DNA from: Cryptomeria japonica
Taxonomy: Eukaryota; Streptophyta; Pinopsida; Cupressales; Cupressaceae
Assembly: GCF_030272615.1 (NCBI RefSeq)
Contig: NC_081407.1
Location: 146,507,744-146,567,743 of the forward strand
Reading direction: 5' to 3'
Length of the DNA: 60,000 bases
The notes beneath the pieces are model-generated. The model saw nothing but the letters and a program-made list of their open reading frames with translations. It was not told the DNA's origin and made no database searches. A program made the translations under genes and the position numbers. Shown in pieces: positions 9,371 to 20,215 of this stretch. How positions within the stretch are numbered: the first letter of the stretch is position 1; every line of letters begins with the position of its first letter.

Positions 9371-12305
9371 TTTGGTATCAAAGTTAACAATTTTGTATAG
9401 AGAGGGACTCCTTTCTATTATTTGTTGGGAGACTTTTTTGGCTACAATGGAATCTTGTGCATTGTTTGATTTTATATATTTGTTGAAAAGATTGAAAAAC
9501 ATGAATTCTACTTCCCTTACGGATATAGTTACTAGATGTGTAAATTAAAGATATAAGATCTACTAGAAGAAATAGATCACTTGTTATCTATTTCAAAAGA
9601 AAAAACAAACTATCGGATATGTTTGATGAAGATTGGTTGAAACTTGACAAGAATACACAAGGAACCATTCAATTATGTCTTGCATGTTCTTCCCTCTCAA
9701 ATGATTTTTAAGAAACCATTGTACTCAAGTTATAGAAGAGAATAGGATATATCTATCAAACAAAAAGTCTTACTAACATGTTGTATCTGATAAGATAGTT
9801 GTATTTATTTAAAATGATATGGTGATTTTATTATAGACCATTTAAATGTGTTTAATTTGATTTTAAGTTATCTTTCTTTTGTAGATGTTAAGCTAGAAGA
9901 AGATGATAAATATATCTTATTACTTTGATCTTTACCGAATACTTGGGAAAACCTAATTGTTGTTATTAGTGGTAATGGCATAGAGCCAATATTAGATAAT
10001 CTTATTGCTACTTTTTTTTTAAAGGAGATAAAAAAGAAATCTACAAATGAAGGCTCAAAAGATGCATTGCATGTATGGGAAGGTCCAAAGAAAAATGAGG
10101 GTCAAAAGGGGATAAGAAGAAAGATCAAATTTTAAAAGATGTGTTAAAGCTCTAGAGAAGAGTAAAGTGTTGGAACTATGTGAAGAAGGAATGCAAAAAT
10201 AAGAAAAATAGTTCAAATTATTTCATAGAAAAATCTTTTGATAGTGGTCATAATGATTTTTTGTTTATTTTTGCTAACACTAATAGTGATGATGCTTCGT
10301 ATTGATTTAGGTTTCTCTTACCATATGAATCCTCAGAAGGAGTGGTTTTCGAGATATACAACCTATGATGGAGGAGTTTTTCCCTAGATACAATATTAAC
10401 AAGTGAATTTATTGGTAAATGAAAGGTACAATTGTGTTTAAATGATGGAAGGGCTAAAAACTCTTATGATGTTTTGTATGTCCCAAGACATCTAAGAATT
10501 TTATTTATCTATCCAATTTAAATTACTATGGTGAAAATATGACATTTGGCAAGCTTGGTTGCATGTTGAGAAGAGAGAACTTGGTGATTGATAGAGGATC
10601 TTAGATTGAAACCTTACGTAGGTTGAATGCCTCCACATTTTGTAATTCTACCAATGTAACTTGCATTGAAAATGCTTGTATATTATGACACTAATGTTTG
10701 GGTCATACAAGTTAAAAACTTCTTAGGACCATTGCTAATAAAAGGTTGGTTGATGATTTTTCTAATTATTCTACTAGCAAAAATATTTCTGTGAGTATTA
10801 TGTGTTAGAAAAATAGAATAGTAAACATTTATTGTTGGAAGTAATGGAGCTATGAGATTGTTAGAAATCATTCTTTTAGATTTGTTTTGGTTCAATGGAT
10901 ATGGGTTCTATGGGAAAATCTCATTATTATGTTGCATACATTAAGGATGTTTTTAAATGCACCTATATTTATTTTATGTATTGAAAATATAAGTTTTTCA
11001 CTAAGTATAAGTAATTTAAAGCCTTAGTTGGAAAACAAACATGTTATAAGATAAGGGCGTTGAGATTTGAGAAAGGTGGTGGATAATGACCCAAATAATT
11101 TAATGATTCTATAAGAATGAAAGTCTTGTTTGCAAAAATGCTACACCTTATACTCCCTAACAAAATATTGTAGGAGAAAGAATGAATTGAACCTTAATGG
11201 AAAGAGTTTGAAGTATGCTAAGTGGTATGCAACTAGATCAAAGTTTTTAGGTAGAGTTTATAAGTATTGCTTGTAATTATTAATCAATATCCTTATTTAA
11301 AATTTGTTGATAAAACTATTCATAAAGTGTGGACAAGTAAGAAGCCCTTCGTTTCACATTTAAGGATATTTGATTGTGAGGCTTATTGTCTTATTCCTTA
11401 GGAAAAGTGATCTAAGCTAGATTTAAATGATTAGAAATGCATCCTTGTCGGTTATAATGACAATGCTTAAGTTTATAAGCTTTAGAATCCTCTAACTCAA
11501 AAAATGATTTTTATAGAGATGTTATTTTTAGGGAGGTTAGAGCTTATGTAGGTGAACAACAATCAAAAGAAATATAAAGAATAAAAATAGTGCACTTTGA
11601 AACAAACATAGAATAGAAAGATGTACGTGTGGAAGAATAGTTAAATGGAACAAAGAATAGGGAGGAAGAAGAGGGTCTATATGAGAATTTAGATGATGAT
11701 GTGTAGGATCAACACATAGAAAAACAAGCAAAGTCCATTATTCCTACCATGAGGATATCCACAAGATAATGGAATCTAGTTGATAGTTATAACCTTGTTG
11801 ATTTACATTATGTAATTTCTTTGTTGAGTACTAACAACAAACCTAGATCTATTAATGAGGCTCTCTCTTTATAGGATGAGAATCTTGGATTTAGGCTAAC
11901 ACAAAGATCATGGTCTTGGATGCTTGTGACACCAGGAATATTATTAGTTTTCTCAAGGGACGAAAGTCCATTAGGTTTAAGTGGATATGAAAAGATCATT
12001 TCAATAAATACAATCAGTTAGAGTGAGACAATGCTAGATCAATGATTGATTTTTACTCCCAAAGAGAGGGAGTTTATTCTGGTGAATTTTTCTTTCATGT
12101 CACAAACATATCTTATATTGGATTTCTTTTGTAGATATTACTAGAGCTTGTGATTTTGAGATTGAGAAAATGGAAAGTAAAGATATTTTATTGCATGGGG
12201 ATCTTGATGAGGATATTTATATGTGATAGCTTGAATCTTATGTTGTGAAAGGGAAGGAACATTTTGGTTTACAAGTTAAATTGGTCATTACATGGTCTAA
12301 AATAG
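9371..12305 (+). pseudogene. Relic G: strongly decayed Copia gag-pol
   Basis: A degenerate primer site TGGTATCAAAG lies at about 9371. Fragments in changing frames follow in Copia order. Gag is at about 9630-10260 (EDWLKLDKNTQGTIQLCLA, then a broken zinc knuckle CWNYVKKECKNKK). A protease/pre-integrase region follows at about 10300-10760 (IDLGFSYHMNPQKEWF). The integrase end is at about 11140-11540 (ATPYTPQQNIVGERMN). RT is at about 11900-12300 (a heavily altered match to the LHGDLDEDIYM and VYKLNRSLYGLK motifs). Copia places integrase before RT, as here. Dozens of stops make this the most eroded element in the window. It ends abruptly inside RT at the LINE junction. Confidence 0.78.
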
Positions 12306-12309
12306 TCAA

Positions 12310-13224
12310 CCTATCCAACTCCAAGTATCTTGAAACCACAAAAAACTACCCTTCGAATCGGGGCCTCGGGCAAGAATATTTGGTCCTTTCAAAGGAATTA
12401 CACAATCTTCTCCCCAACCTCCACTGATCCTCTAGGAGCCCACTCATGCTATTCTTTCCATCTAGCCACTTCTTCTCATCCCAAATTCAATGTAACTTTA
12501 AAATCCTCAACTCTATTGCAACCCACTTCAAGAAAGTTATTGCCAAGATATTGCAATTGTGGAAATTGAGAGAGAATGGGAGGGAATCCATCCCAAGAAT
12601 CTTGTAAGAACAGAGCTTCAACACCCTTATTATACAAATAAAAAAGAGTCATTACTTAATTGACTTCGCTCCACTCTTAAGAGTATTCCAAATCATGGAG
12701 CCATTACCTGTCATATTGTATAGGGGAACATCCTTACCATCCACTCCCCCAAGATATTTTATATTAAGAATTTTAACTCGTCCTTGGTTTAGGTTGATGC
12801 ACCACCTTCAAAAAATCTTAGCAAATAGAACACAACCATTCATACTTGCTTGACATAAACTAAGACCACCATCATGTATTGACCTACGAATAGATCCCAT
12901 TAACCAAACTCCATTTTGAAGAGAGTAAATTACCTGACCATAAAAATTACCTAAAGAGGACATCATCAAATTTCTTAATGAAGCTTGTTTAAGCCATTTG
13001 CACAAAACATCTATAGATTGAGAGAATCTGAACCACATAATTCAAGAGTGTCATTCTTCTAGTAGTGGAGAGTCATCTATATGTCCAATGACTAACCTTT
13101 CTACAAAGCTTATCCAAAATATCTTGCCAAAGCCCACTAGGCAAAGGTTGTGTCGAAATAAAAACTCCAAGATGACAAAAGGAAGAACACCAACATGCAA
13201 CCTCAAAATCCTAGCAATCCTAGC
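12310..13224 (-). pseudogene. LINE ORF2 C-terminal region (thumb and zf-RVT-like)
   Basis: The 76-residue frame at 12808-13038 reads LCKWLKQASLRNLMMSSLGN, then GVWLMGSIRRSIHDGGLSLC. This is the plant LINE segment in which lower-quality copies of 'PK..GGLGI' type motifs precede the zinc-knuckle region. Near 12310-12350 a GSFLWFQDTW motif matches the conserved 'G..(I/V).FW.D.W' signature. Stops at several places make it non-functional. Confidence 0.7.
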
Positions 13225-14422
13225 CTAAATAAGAAGAGGCGTATGAAAAAAGAAGATAAAAGTTTTATCTTTATTAATCTTTTGTCTTGAGGTTGCCAAA
13301 TATATATCTAGATCTTTTATGAAGTTAGCAACCTCATTGATTTCAACAAAACCCATCAAAGTAGTATCATCCACAAATTGAAGATGGGAATAAGAATGAA
13401 GAACATGACCCCAATTCCAACCTTGAAACAATCCTTGCCTTACATGAGACTTGATAAATCTTCCAAGTCCTTCAACCATTACAATGAACAAGTATGGTGA
13501 GAGGACATCCCCTTGTTGAAGATCTCTAGAGGCACCAAATAACTTTGTGGATTCATTATTCAGAAGAACCACAAAATAAGAAGAGATGATACAACTCATA
13601 ATCCAATTGGTCCACTCAATTCCAAAACCAAAGGTTGCAAGTACTTTATGCAAGAAGTTCCATTTGACTCTATCATTGGCTTTCCATATCCAACTTTGTG
13701 AACATACTCTTTTCCTGAGAATCTATCATAAAATGAATAGATTTAGTCTCTATGATAATCCCATCCAAAATTTGTCTTCCAACAACAAAGCCTCATCGCT
13801 CTTCAGAAATTAATTCACTAAGCCATGGCTTGAGCCTTTTAGCAATCAGCTTTGTTATTATTTTATAAATCACATTACACAAGGCTATAGGTCAAAAGGA
13901 GTCAAGAGAGTTAGCTCCTTCCTTCTTAGGAACGAGATAAATGAATGTAGCTTTCATAGCCCTAAGCATCTGCTTGTTTCTATAAGACTCCTGCACCACA
14001 TCCAAAAGATTTAACTTAACTATTTCCCAAAATTCTTGATAAAACTCTATAGGAAAACCATCAAGACTAGGAGCTTTACCCTTCTTCATTCCAAATACCA
14101 CTTTTTCAACCTTAGATAAAGATATAGGTTTAATGAGATCCCCATTCATCTCATTGGAAATAATGGATGGAATATAATCAAGCGCGAGCGCTTCCTCCAC
14201 ACTCATAGGTGGAGAGTCATGAACAAACAAATTTGCAAAGAATCTAGTGGCTTCTTGAGTAATCTCTCTATAACAAGAAAGATGAACCCCTTTTGAGGAA
14301 ATGAGAGAAACAATTGAATTCCCATATCTTCTATCCTTCACCGTGTTGTGAAAAAATTGTGTTTTTGTCACCTTCTTGGAGCCAATCAACTCATGACTTT
14401 TGCTTCCAATAAATCTCCTCAC
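13225..14422 (-). pseudogene. LINE reverse transcriptase pseudogene
   Basis: Two frames cover the RT domain. 13892-14422 holds the N-terminal part: FFHNTVKDRRYGNSIVSLIS, then GKAPSLDGFPIEFYQEFWEI and ATFIYLVPKKEGA. 13225-13653 holds the palm: NNESTKLFGASRDLQQGDVL, SPYLFIVMVEGLGR, and the catalytic box FVDDTTLMG (13366-13377 encodes FVDD). Both catalytic aspartates are kept. The stretch at 13654-13891 joins them in other frames (about 80 codons with stops). In an active LINE this domain performs target-primed reverse transcription. Confidence 0.88.
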
Positions 14423-14489
14423 GAAGCACCCATTCCTCTAACTCCTTCACTGCAATAGATACCTCTTTATATAAATCCTCTGATAAACC

Positions 14490-15230
14490 TCAATCTTTAA
14501 TTTGGTGAGTAATAGTATCAACCCAAGAGTGAGCATTCATCTCTACTAAGAAGATATTTTCAAAACACCACCCCTTCCATATTTTAAGCTTATACTTGAC
14601 AAATTGCAACTGCTTGACAAAGGAGTGCATTATAGTACCAAAAGCAGGCTTCCCCTCACTCCACAAATCTAGCATAAGGTCATGAAGAGAAGGGTCTCAA
14701 AGCCACATAAGCTAAAATTTAAAAGAAGGGTTTTTTGAGACCTACAACTGAGAAGCATTAAACTTGATCAACCAATGGTCAAATCCCCTCCAATATAAAA
14801 GCTTTGAGCTTGTCACCCAATTATCACCCATCCAATAGTAATAGATTAAAAATATGTCTAATCTCCAAGCTATTGCCTTCACTCTACATCTTTTATTGTT
14901 CTAAGTAAACAAACTATTTGTGTGTTTAACATCTACTACCTTTAGGAACTCAATATTGTTCCTCAAAACACCCATTGAAGAATCAAGTCTGATATTACCT
15001 CCCGTCTTCTCATTCAGACATGAGACAACACTAAAATCTCCTACCAAAATCCAATGAAATAAAGGGACAAGAGATCAAACATATTTGATATACAACCAAA
15101 GCAAGGATTTTCCTATAAAATTAGAAACAATGGTAAAAAGAAGGGTCTCACCAAATTCACAACTTGTAGCCACAAAAGAGATAGAAGACCTACTAGAAAT
15201 CCACCAGAGTGGGACAAGCTTCTATGGATC
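14490..15230 (-). pseudogene. LINE apurinic-type endonuclease fragment
   Basis: The minus-strand reading contains ILVGDFSVVSCLNEKTGG (about 15005-15060), the EEP-fold 'GDFN' strand with N changed to S, then RVKAIAWRLDIFLI. The frame at 14490-14675 continues into the linker before RT (WKGWCFENIFLVEMNAHSWV). It is truncated at 15230 by element B, so the N-terminal catalytic residues are absent from the window. Confidence 0.75.
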
Positions 15231-15233
15231 CCA

Positions 15234-15591
15234 TGTTGGAGTAATAAGGTTTTTTACTTAATTAATTAAATCATATTGATTTATTAATTAAGTCACCTTT
15301 TACTTTATTTTCACTTAAGCTAAATTTAGGAAGCTAAACTTAGGCCCTTTAATAATTAATTAATTATTAATTATTAATTGCTTTTAAGGTTTATGCTTTT
15401 TAGGTTATGATCTCCTTTTATAAGGATTGATCCCTTTGTAATCTTTACATTGATTCATTATTATTGCATAATTTTGCTCTAGGGTTTCAAAGCAACTATT
15501 GTGTTTTGTGTGAATCTTCCATTGTTGTGACATGTTATTTGCAAATAGGTGTTCATTGGGTTCTATGAGGTTGTATTTCACAGCTTTAACA
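15234..15591 (+). repeat. 5' LTR of element B
   Basis: It starts TGTTGGAGTAATAAGG and ends ...GCTTTAACA directly before the primer site, about 358 bp. It is short for a plant LTR and AT-rich, with a dense run of ttaattaa/attaattaat at 15260-15380. No second copy is available in the window to confirm the boundaries. Confidence 0.75.
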
Positions 15592-15606
15592 TGGTATTTA
15601 GCTGCA
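15592..15606 (+). promoter_or_regulatory. Degenerate primer binding site of element B
   Basis: TGGTATTTAGCTGCA follows the LTR directly and aligns with the tRNA-Met site TGGTATCAGAGC with substitutions in the middle. Confidence 0.65.
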
Positions 15607-16211
15607 ACGACCACTGCAAGCGGCCACCGCCCTCAGCGTCGTCATAGCTACGCTTCGCCCGTCACAATGCCACCAAAGCAAAACCGTTGTGCCGCCTCCA
15701 CCGGGCCGCCACTAGTGAAGCCCACCAACTCAATATTTTTGTCCTTTTAAGACCTATTGGTCGTTTTTTCACGATATCTTGAGCAAACGGAGGCATTTTT
15801 TGACAAACCATATATCGTCAAAAATCTCTTTCCGAGTCAGATCCATTTCTGGAGGTTTTTTTTTCCAGATTTTGTTATTTTGCTACATTTATTGCCAATC
15901 AAAGTTTGAACTTCTTTTTGCGCTTTCAAGGGCATATCTTTTGATTACACACTCTATTTTTTGCAAATGAATAGGCATTGGAAAGGTTTTGGAACGCTCT
16001 TTCCAGATCCGCAGCTTATTTCATCAGAAAAATCATTAGGTACACAAAGAATAGTTAGAAGTTCTTTTTTCTTTTTCATGCTTTCCAACTTTCAAAATTG
16101 TACTGGGGTTTGGTTTTTGTGTTGGGGGGGGGTGTATTTTTCTTGCTTTCTGTATTTTAATATCATAAATTAGAATCCTCTCTTTAAACAAATTTCAAAA
16201 CCATAAACATC
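15607..16211 (+). other. Leader of element B between primer site and gag
   Basis: No domain is recognisable. A short GC-rich patch (about 15607-15720, rich in gccgcc/ccgcc) contrasts with the AT-rich surroundings. The open frame across 15532-15750 has no family resemblance. Confidence 0.5.
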
Positions 16212-17130
16212 ATGGCGGACACCTCTTCATGTGACCATCTTACTCCACACAATTATCATACCTAGAAAGCACATATGACTAGACTTCTCATGTTTAAGGG
16301 GTTATGGTCCTGTTTGGATGAGGTTCAACCTCTATTGACACGTCCCTTTGAGGTTTTACAACATAGGAATAGAATGGATGAGGTTTGATGTTTTTACATG
16401 TTATAGATAGTCTTCTTTTTCACCTAGAGGTTTGAACAACTCCTCAGGCTATGTGGACTAAGTTTCATGATCTTTTTGGCACCATTAATCAGTTCAGGGC
16501 ACTTCAGATTGAGGTATAATTGACCACCTTCGCAGCTAATTCTTTTCCATCTATTGAGGATTTCTTGATGAAATTAAAATCATTGTGATCATTGTTACAG
16601 GGTTGTGGTAAGACCAAAACAAACACCAAGTATATATACCTGTATCTATCTAAGCTTCGAGGTTCCTTTCAGATTTTCTTTTCTACCTTCTATTCCACCA
16701 TGGATGCTTTAGGTCCATGATTTGCCATGCCTACGTTTGAGGTATTATGTGATCGATCGACACGAGAGTAGTCCCACCTCACATAATTGGATGCTCTCCC
16801 AGGATCTAAGAACTAAGCATTGGTAGCTCAACCATCTCATGGGAAGCAGAATTAGAAACAAAAGTCGAAGACAAATTCAATAGGCAGTGAAAGTTCGTCC
16901 AGGCCACCACCAAAGGCTACTTCTAAACCATAATCCAACCCTAAGCAAGGTAAATCTTCTAAGTCTGGTGAGTCTTCCTCCAAGACTAAGAAGAAATTAG
17001 GTGAACCTTGAAGTTTTTGTGGCAAGGAAGGTCATCCAGTTTCCAGGCGTTGGAAGTGATTAGAGGCTTTAGAGGAGGCCATGCAACAACATCACATTGC
17101 CTCACCTCAGACACCTTCTCCACCCACAGG
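16212..17130 (+). pseudogene. gag pseudogene of element B
   Basis: The ATG at 16212 starts MADTSSCDHLTPHNYHT, a typical short Copia gag beginning. The capsid region is readable only in fragments with many stops. Near 16995-17050 the zinc knuckle should appear. It reads stop-S-F-C-G-K-E-G-H-P-V-S-R-R, so the first cysteine is a stop codon and the last ligand is arginine. Serine-rich SKSGESSSKTKKK precedes it, as in active relatives. Confidence 0.78.
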
Positions 17131-17600
17131 GAAAGGTCATTCTCTTTTTGCACGATAATTTCCTCTAGGATCCACTTGGATCCTAGATTCTCGTGCTTCT
17201 CACCATATGCCACACACTCATGAGTTTGTCATCGCACTTGCCCATTGTGGTACTTCACAAATTGCAATTGGTGACCTTACACAACTTTCTGTTATGGGTT
17301 CAGGTACTGTCTCTTAGGATGGTGGTTGTCTTTAGGAATTCCTTGTTGTTCCTGATATTTTGACAAACCTCCTTTCCATCTATCAAATTTGCCACTCTAG
17401 CACTGGTAAGATAGTTGAGTTCTCACCATATGATGTGGTTATTCGAGATCTTCATGATCTTGATTTGGTTGTGGCTACTGGGAGTGTTGATCCCACATCC
17501 TACTTATACAGATTTGATGGCTTTTACATGACACATGGTACAGGTTCATCTCTTATAGCACATGTAGACATAGTGAGCAAACTTTAGCACGAGCGTTTTG
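17131..17600 (+). pseudogene. Protease and pre-integrase region of element B
   Basis: The reading STWILDSRASHHMPH (about 17170-17215) is the Copia protease active-site region, with D-S-R in place of D-S-G, so the catalytic loop is damaged. It continues with FVIALAHCGTSQIAIGDLTQ, FLVVPDILTNLLSIYQICHS and SSTGKIVEFSPYDVVIRDLH, typical of the stretch leading to the gag-pre-integrase zinc motif. Isolated stops are present (for example near 17317 and 17585). Confidence 0.8.
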
Positions 17601-18480
17601 GCCAAATCAATTATAGATATCTACAATAGATGAGTACACAGGCACTGGTGATTGGGCTCCCGCATATTTCTTGTACTAATGGTGTTTGTTGAGGTTGTGT
17701 ACTTGACAAACATCACCAGGATTCTTTTCCTATGAGTGGATCTCCACGTGCTATGGTGCCCTTGGAGTTGGCACATAGTGACCTCATGTCATTTCTGACT
17801 CCTTTTTCAGGGGCTAGATATGTGCTCACATTTATTGATGACTTCTCCAAACGTAAATGGGTGTACTTTCTTAAGTACAAATATGATGTCTTCGATTCAT
17901 TTCGGATCTTTAAGACATTTGTGGAGAAGCAATTTGGACTTTCTATCAGGCGGATACACACAGATAACGGGGGGGAGTATGTGAATCAAGCATTCAGGGA
18001 TTTTTGCACTGAGCATGGTTTGCAACATTAGTTTATAGTACCCTATACCCCTCAACAGAATAATGTTGCTAAGAGAAAGAACACGACTTTACGAGAGATG
18101 GCCAATTGCACGATTCATTCACGGTCTATGGATTCTTCTTTTTGGGCTTAGGCAGTCAATTGTGCCACTTATATTTAGAATCAGATGGCTCATAAGGAAT
18201 TACAACATATGACTCCTAAGGAGGTTTGGACCCATGTCAAGCTCGATGTTTCAGCTTTCTAAGTATTTGGTTGTGAGGCTTGGGCATTTATTGCTGATAC
18301 TCAAAGGAAAGCCATGGAGAGTTAGAGCTGATCACTCATATTTGTTAGCTACTGTGAGGATGTGAAGACACACAGGTTGTTTGATCCTGATTCCAGAGAG
18401 GTCTTGTTTCAGCAGGATGTCTAGTTTGATGAGTGCTTTCCTGCAACAGATTCTCCTTCACTAGCTTCTTCCCCACTACC
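17601..18480 (+). pseudogene. Integrase pseudogene of element B
   Basis: The longest frame (17732-18031) encodes the core: PLELAHSDLMSF (first D), YVLTFIDDFSKRKWVYFLKY and IRRIHTDNGGEYVNQ (second D). Past a stop, the third catalytic motif reads PQQNNVAKRKN (about 18047-18082). In Copia integrases this is G-V-A-E-R-K-N, so the catalytic glutamate is lysine here (codon 18071-18073). Later parts (MTPKEVWTHVKLDVSAF, then VFGCEAW) are still readable with stops. Confidence 0.87.
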
Positions 18481-18699
18481 TACTCCTCCCTCTTCATCTC
18501 TTGAGGATGATGCAAATGTTCATCCACAACCTCCCCCACCACCTGATTCACTGCATTTGCCCAAGTGGGCCTGCTTTACTGTAGAGGCAGATGGATCTAT
18601 GGCAGGTGACCCTTCACATTCCTATCATACACGAGCACATACTTCAGGTGATAGTCTCTTGAGTCATGCCATTTCAGATGATCCTCAGATGTTTTCAAG

Positions 18700-19480
18700 G
18701 TGACGAGTTGACTTTAGTGGGATAGGGCTATGGAGGAGTATTCTTCTTTGATGAATAATAATACTTGGGATCTTTTTTCTCTTCCTAAGGGAAGAAATTT
18801 GGTTTGGTGCAAGTGGGTGTACCGTACCAAGTATGTTGCAGATGGTTCGATAGATAAGTACAAAGCACGTCTTGTTGCGAAGGGGTTTTCTCAAGTTAAG
18901 GGTATTGATTACTTCGAGAGATTTTCTTCTATTGCCAAGATGAATTCCATTCACTTTGTACTATCACTAGTAGCTTCACAGGGATGGCCAGATATTCAGA
19001 TGGATGTGAAGAGTGATTTCTTGCATGGAGACCTACATGAGGAGATCTATATGGAGCAACCTTAGGGATTTCTGCAGGACACTTATTTGGTTTGCAGACT
19101 TAGGCATTCTTTATATGGTCTCAAACAAGCCCCTCGGGCTTGGTATGATAAGATGGAATCTTTTTTGCTCTCCTCTCACTTCACACATTGTCATTCTGAT
19201 GCCATAGTTTACATTCATCATCTAGAGGGTAATCTTTTGATTCTTGTGCTATATGTTGATGATCTCATTATTATAGGTAGCTCATCCTCTGTGATTCAGA
19301 GTGTTTAGAGAGCTTTGATGGAGCAATTTGAGATGACAGATCTCACTTTTCTACACTATTTTCTTGGTCTATAGTTTGTTCAGTCTTCGAATGGGATTTC
19401 CATATATCAACAAAAATATGCTCTTGACATGCTCCAAAGATTTGGCATGCTTGATTGCAACCCTACCCCACACCATTTGT
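18700..19480 (+). pseudogene. Reverse transcriptase pseudogene of element B
   Basis: The frame at 18730-19065 holds the N-terminal half: WDLFSLPKGRNLVWCKWVYR, then YKARLVAKGFSQVKGIDYFE and MDVKSDFLHGDLHEEIYMEQ. After one stop the frame at 19087-19308 holds RLRHSLYGLKQAPRAWYDKM and the catalytic box LYVDDLIIIG (YVDD encoded at 19252-19263), which is intact. This is a standard Copia RT. It is cut by a stop at 19063-19065 and another near 19306. Confidence 0.9.
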
Positions 19481-20103
19481 GTTTTTTTGTTCTATCTTCT
19501 ACTTGCTCTACTCCTTTAGTAGATTCTACATTATACAGGCAGTTGGTTGGCAGCTTGTTGTACCTGACGCATTCACATCCTGATCTTTCCTTTGCACTTG
19601 ACCTTGTCTCTAGGTTCTCAGATGATCCACATGAGAGCCATTGACAAGCTGCCAAACGTATCTTGAGGTACATTTAGGGCACTACACAATATGACATTCA
19701 CTACACTTCATGGGCTCCTCACATTGTTGGCTTCACTGACTTAGATTGGGCTGGGGATGTCAATGATCGGAAGTCTACTTTTGGCCAATTGGGATATTTT
19801 ATGGCTTTGACAGTCGATGACAGAGTTTGGGTTTCCTCCTGATAGTGGCACACTTCTTTGGTGTGACAATTAGAGTGCTATACACATTTCCCGCAACCCA
19901 GTGGAGCGTCAGCGGACGAAGCATAATGAGATCCACATGCACTTCATCAGGAAGTTCTTTCAAGATGGTTCACTCATCTTGGAGTACATTCCTATGAAGG
20001 AGCGGGTTGCTGACATCTTCACAAAACCTTTGGCATCACCACACTATCTTCAGTTGCGCTCTATGCTTGGGGTGAAGGAAGTTGTCCTTCAGGGGTCTTT
20101 GTG
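19481..20103 (+). pseudogene. RNase H of element B, internally deleted
   Basis: The region starts with the RT-RNase H junction (TLYRQLVGSLLYLTHSHPDL, about 19530-19590). It then reads FTDLDWAGDVNDRKSTFGQL, the first RNase H catalytic strand. The expected middle segment with 'AEAEY' is missing. The reading jumps at about 19800-19875 to SAIHISRNPVERQRTKH and ends in KERVADIFTKPLASPHYLQL and a stop at 20103. The final frame (19901-20104) is open. The deletion removes catalytic residues. Confidence 0.85.
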
Positions 20104-20215
20104 AGGCCTTCCTTCCTTCATATTTTATTTAGCATGCTTTTATCTCTTTTAGGAGAGGAGTTTTTCCAGCTGGGTTTTCTCCTTTTTTCTCCACTTTATA
20201 GAGATTTCATTGTAC
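20104..20215 (+). other. 3' tail of element B up to the insertion of element C
   Basis: This is non-coding sequence with a purine patch ttttaggagaggag (about 20147-20160) and a pyrimidine-rich stretch. It ends at ...ttgtac where element C begins. The final polypurine tract and LTR of B are not here. Confidence 0.6.

Larger units (their letters stand above)
12306..15233 (-). mobile_element. L1-type LINE fragment
   Basis: Read on the minus strand the order is endonuclease fragment (about 15230-14490), RT (14422-13225) and C-terminal zf-RVT-like region (about 13224-12310). There are no LTRs. No poly(A) tail or 3' untranslated region is visible at 12306, so the 3' end is truncated or rearranged. 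At 15233 it is cut by the LTR of element B. Its 5' part (rest of the endonuclease and ORF1) is therefore expected beyond the right edge of the window, after the 3' LTR of B. Confidence 0.85.
15234..20215 (+). mobile_element. Element B: decayed Copia retrotransposon, 3' LTR not in window
   Basis: The order is LTR (15234-15591), primer site, gag, protease, integrase, RT, RNase H, 3' untranslated tail, which is the Copia order. The five bases before it are tccca. Element C interrupts it at 20216, downstream of RNase H, and the expected 3' LTR is not found between 20104 and 60000. It should lie past the far end of element C, outside the window. Coding parts are readable but broken by stops, a missing RNase H segment and catalytic substitutions. 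Confidence 0.87.

Noticed and set aside
15640-15730. GC-rich patch as a CpG-island promoter of a host gene
   Set aside because: It lies in the leader of element B directly after its primer site and no host-like coding sequence follows.
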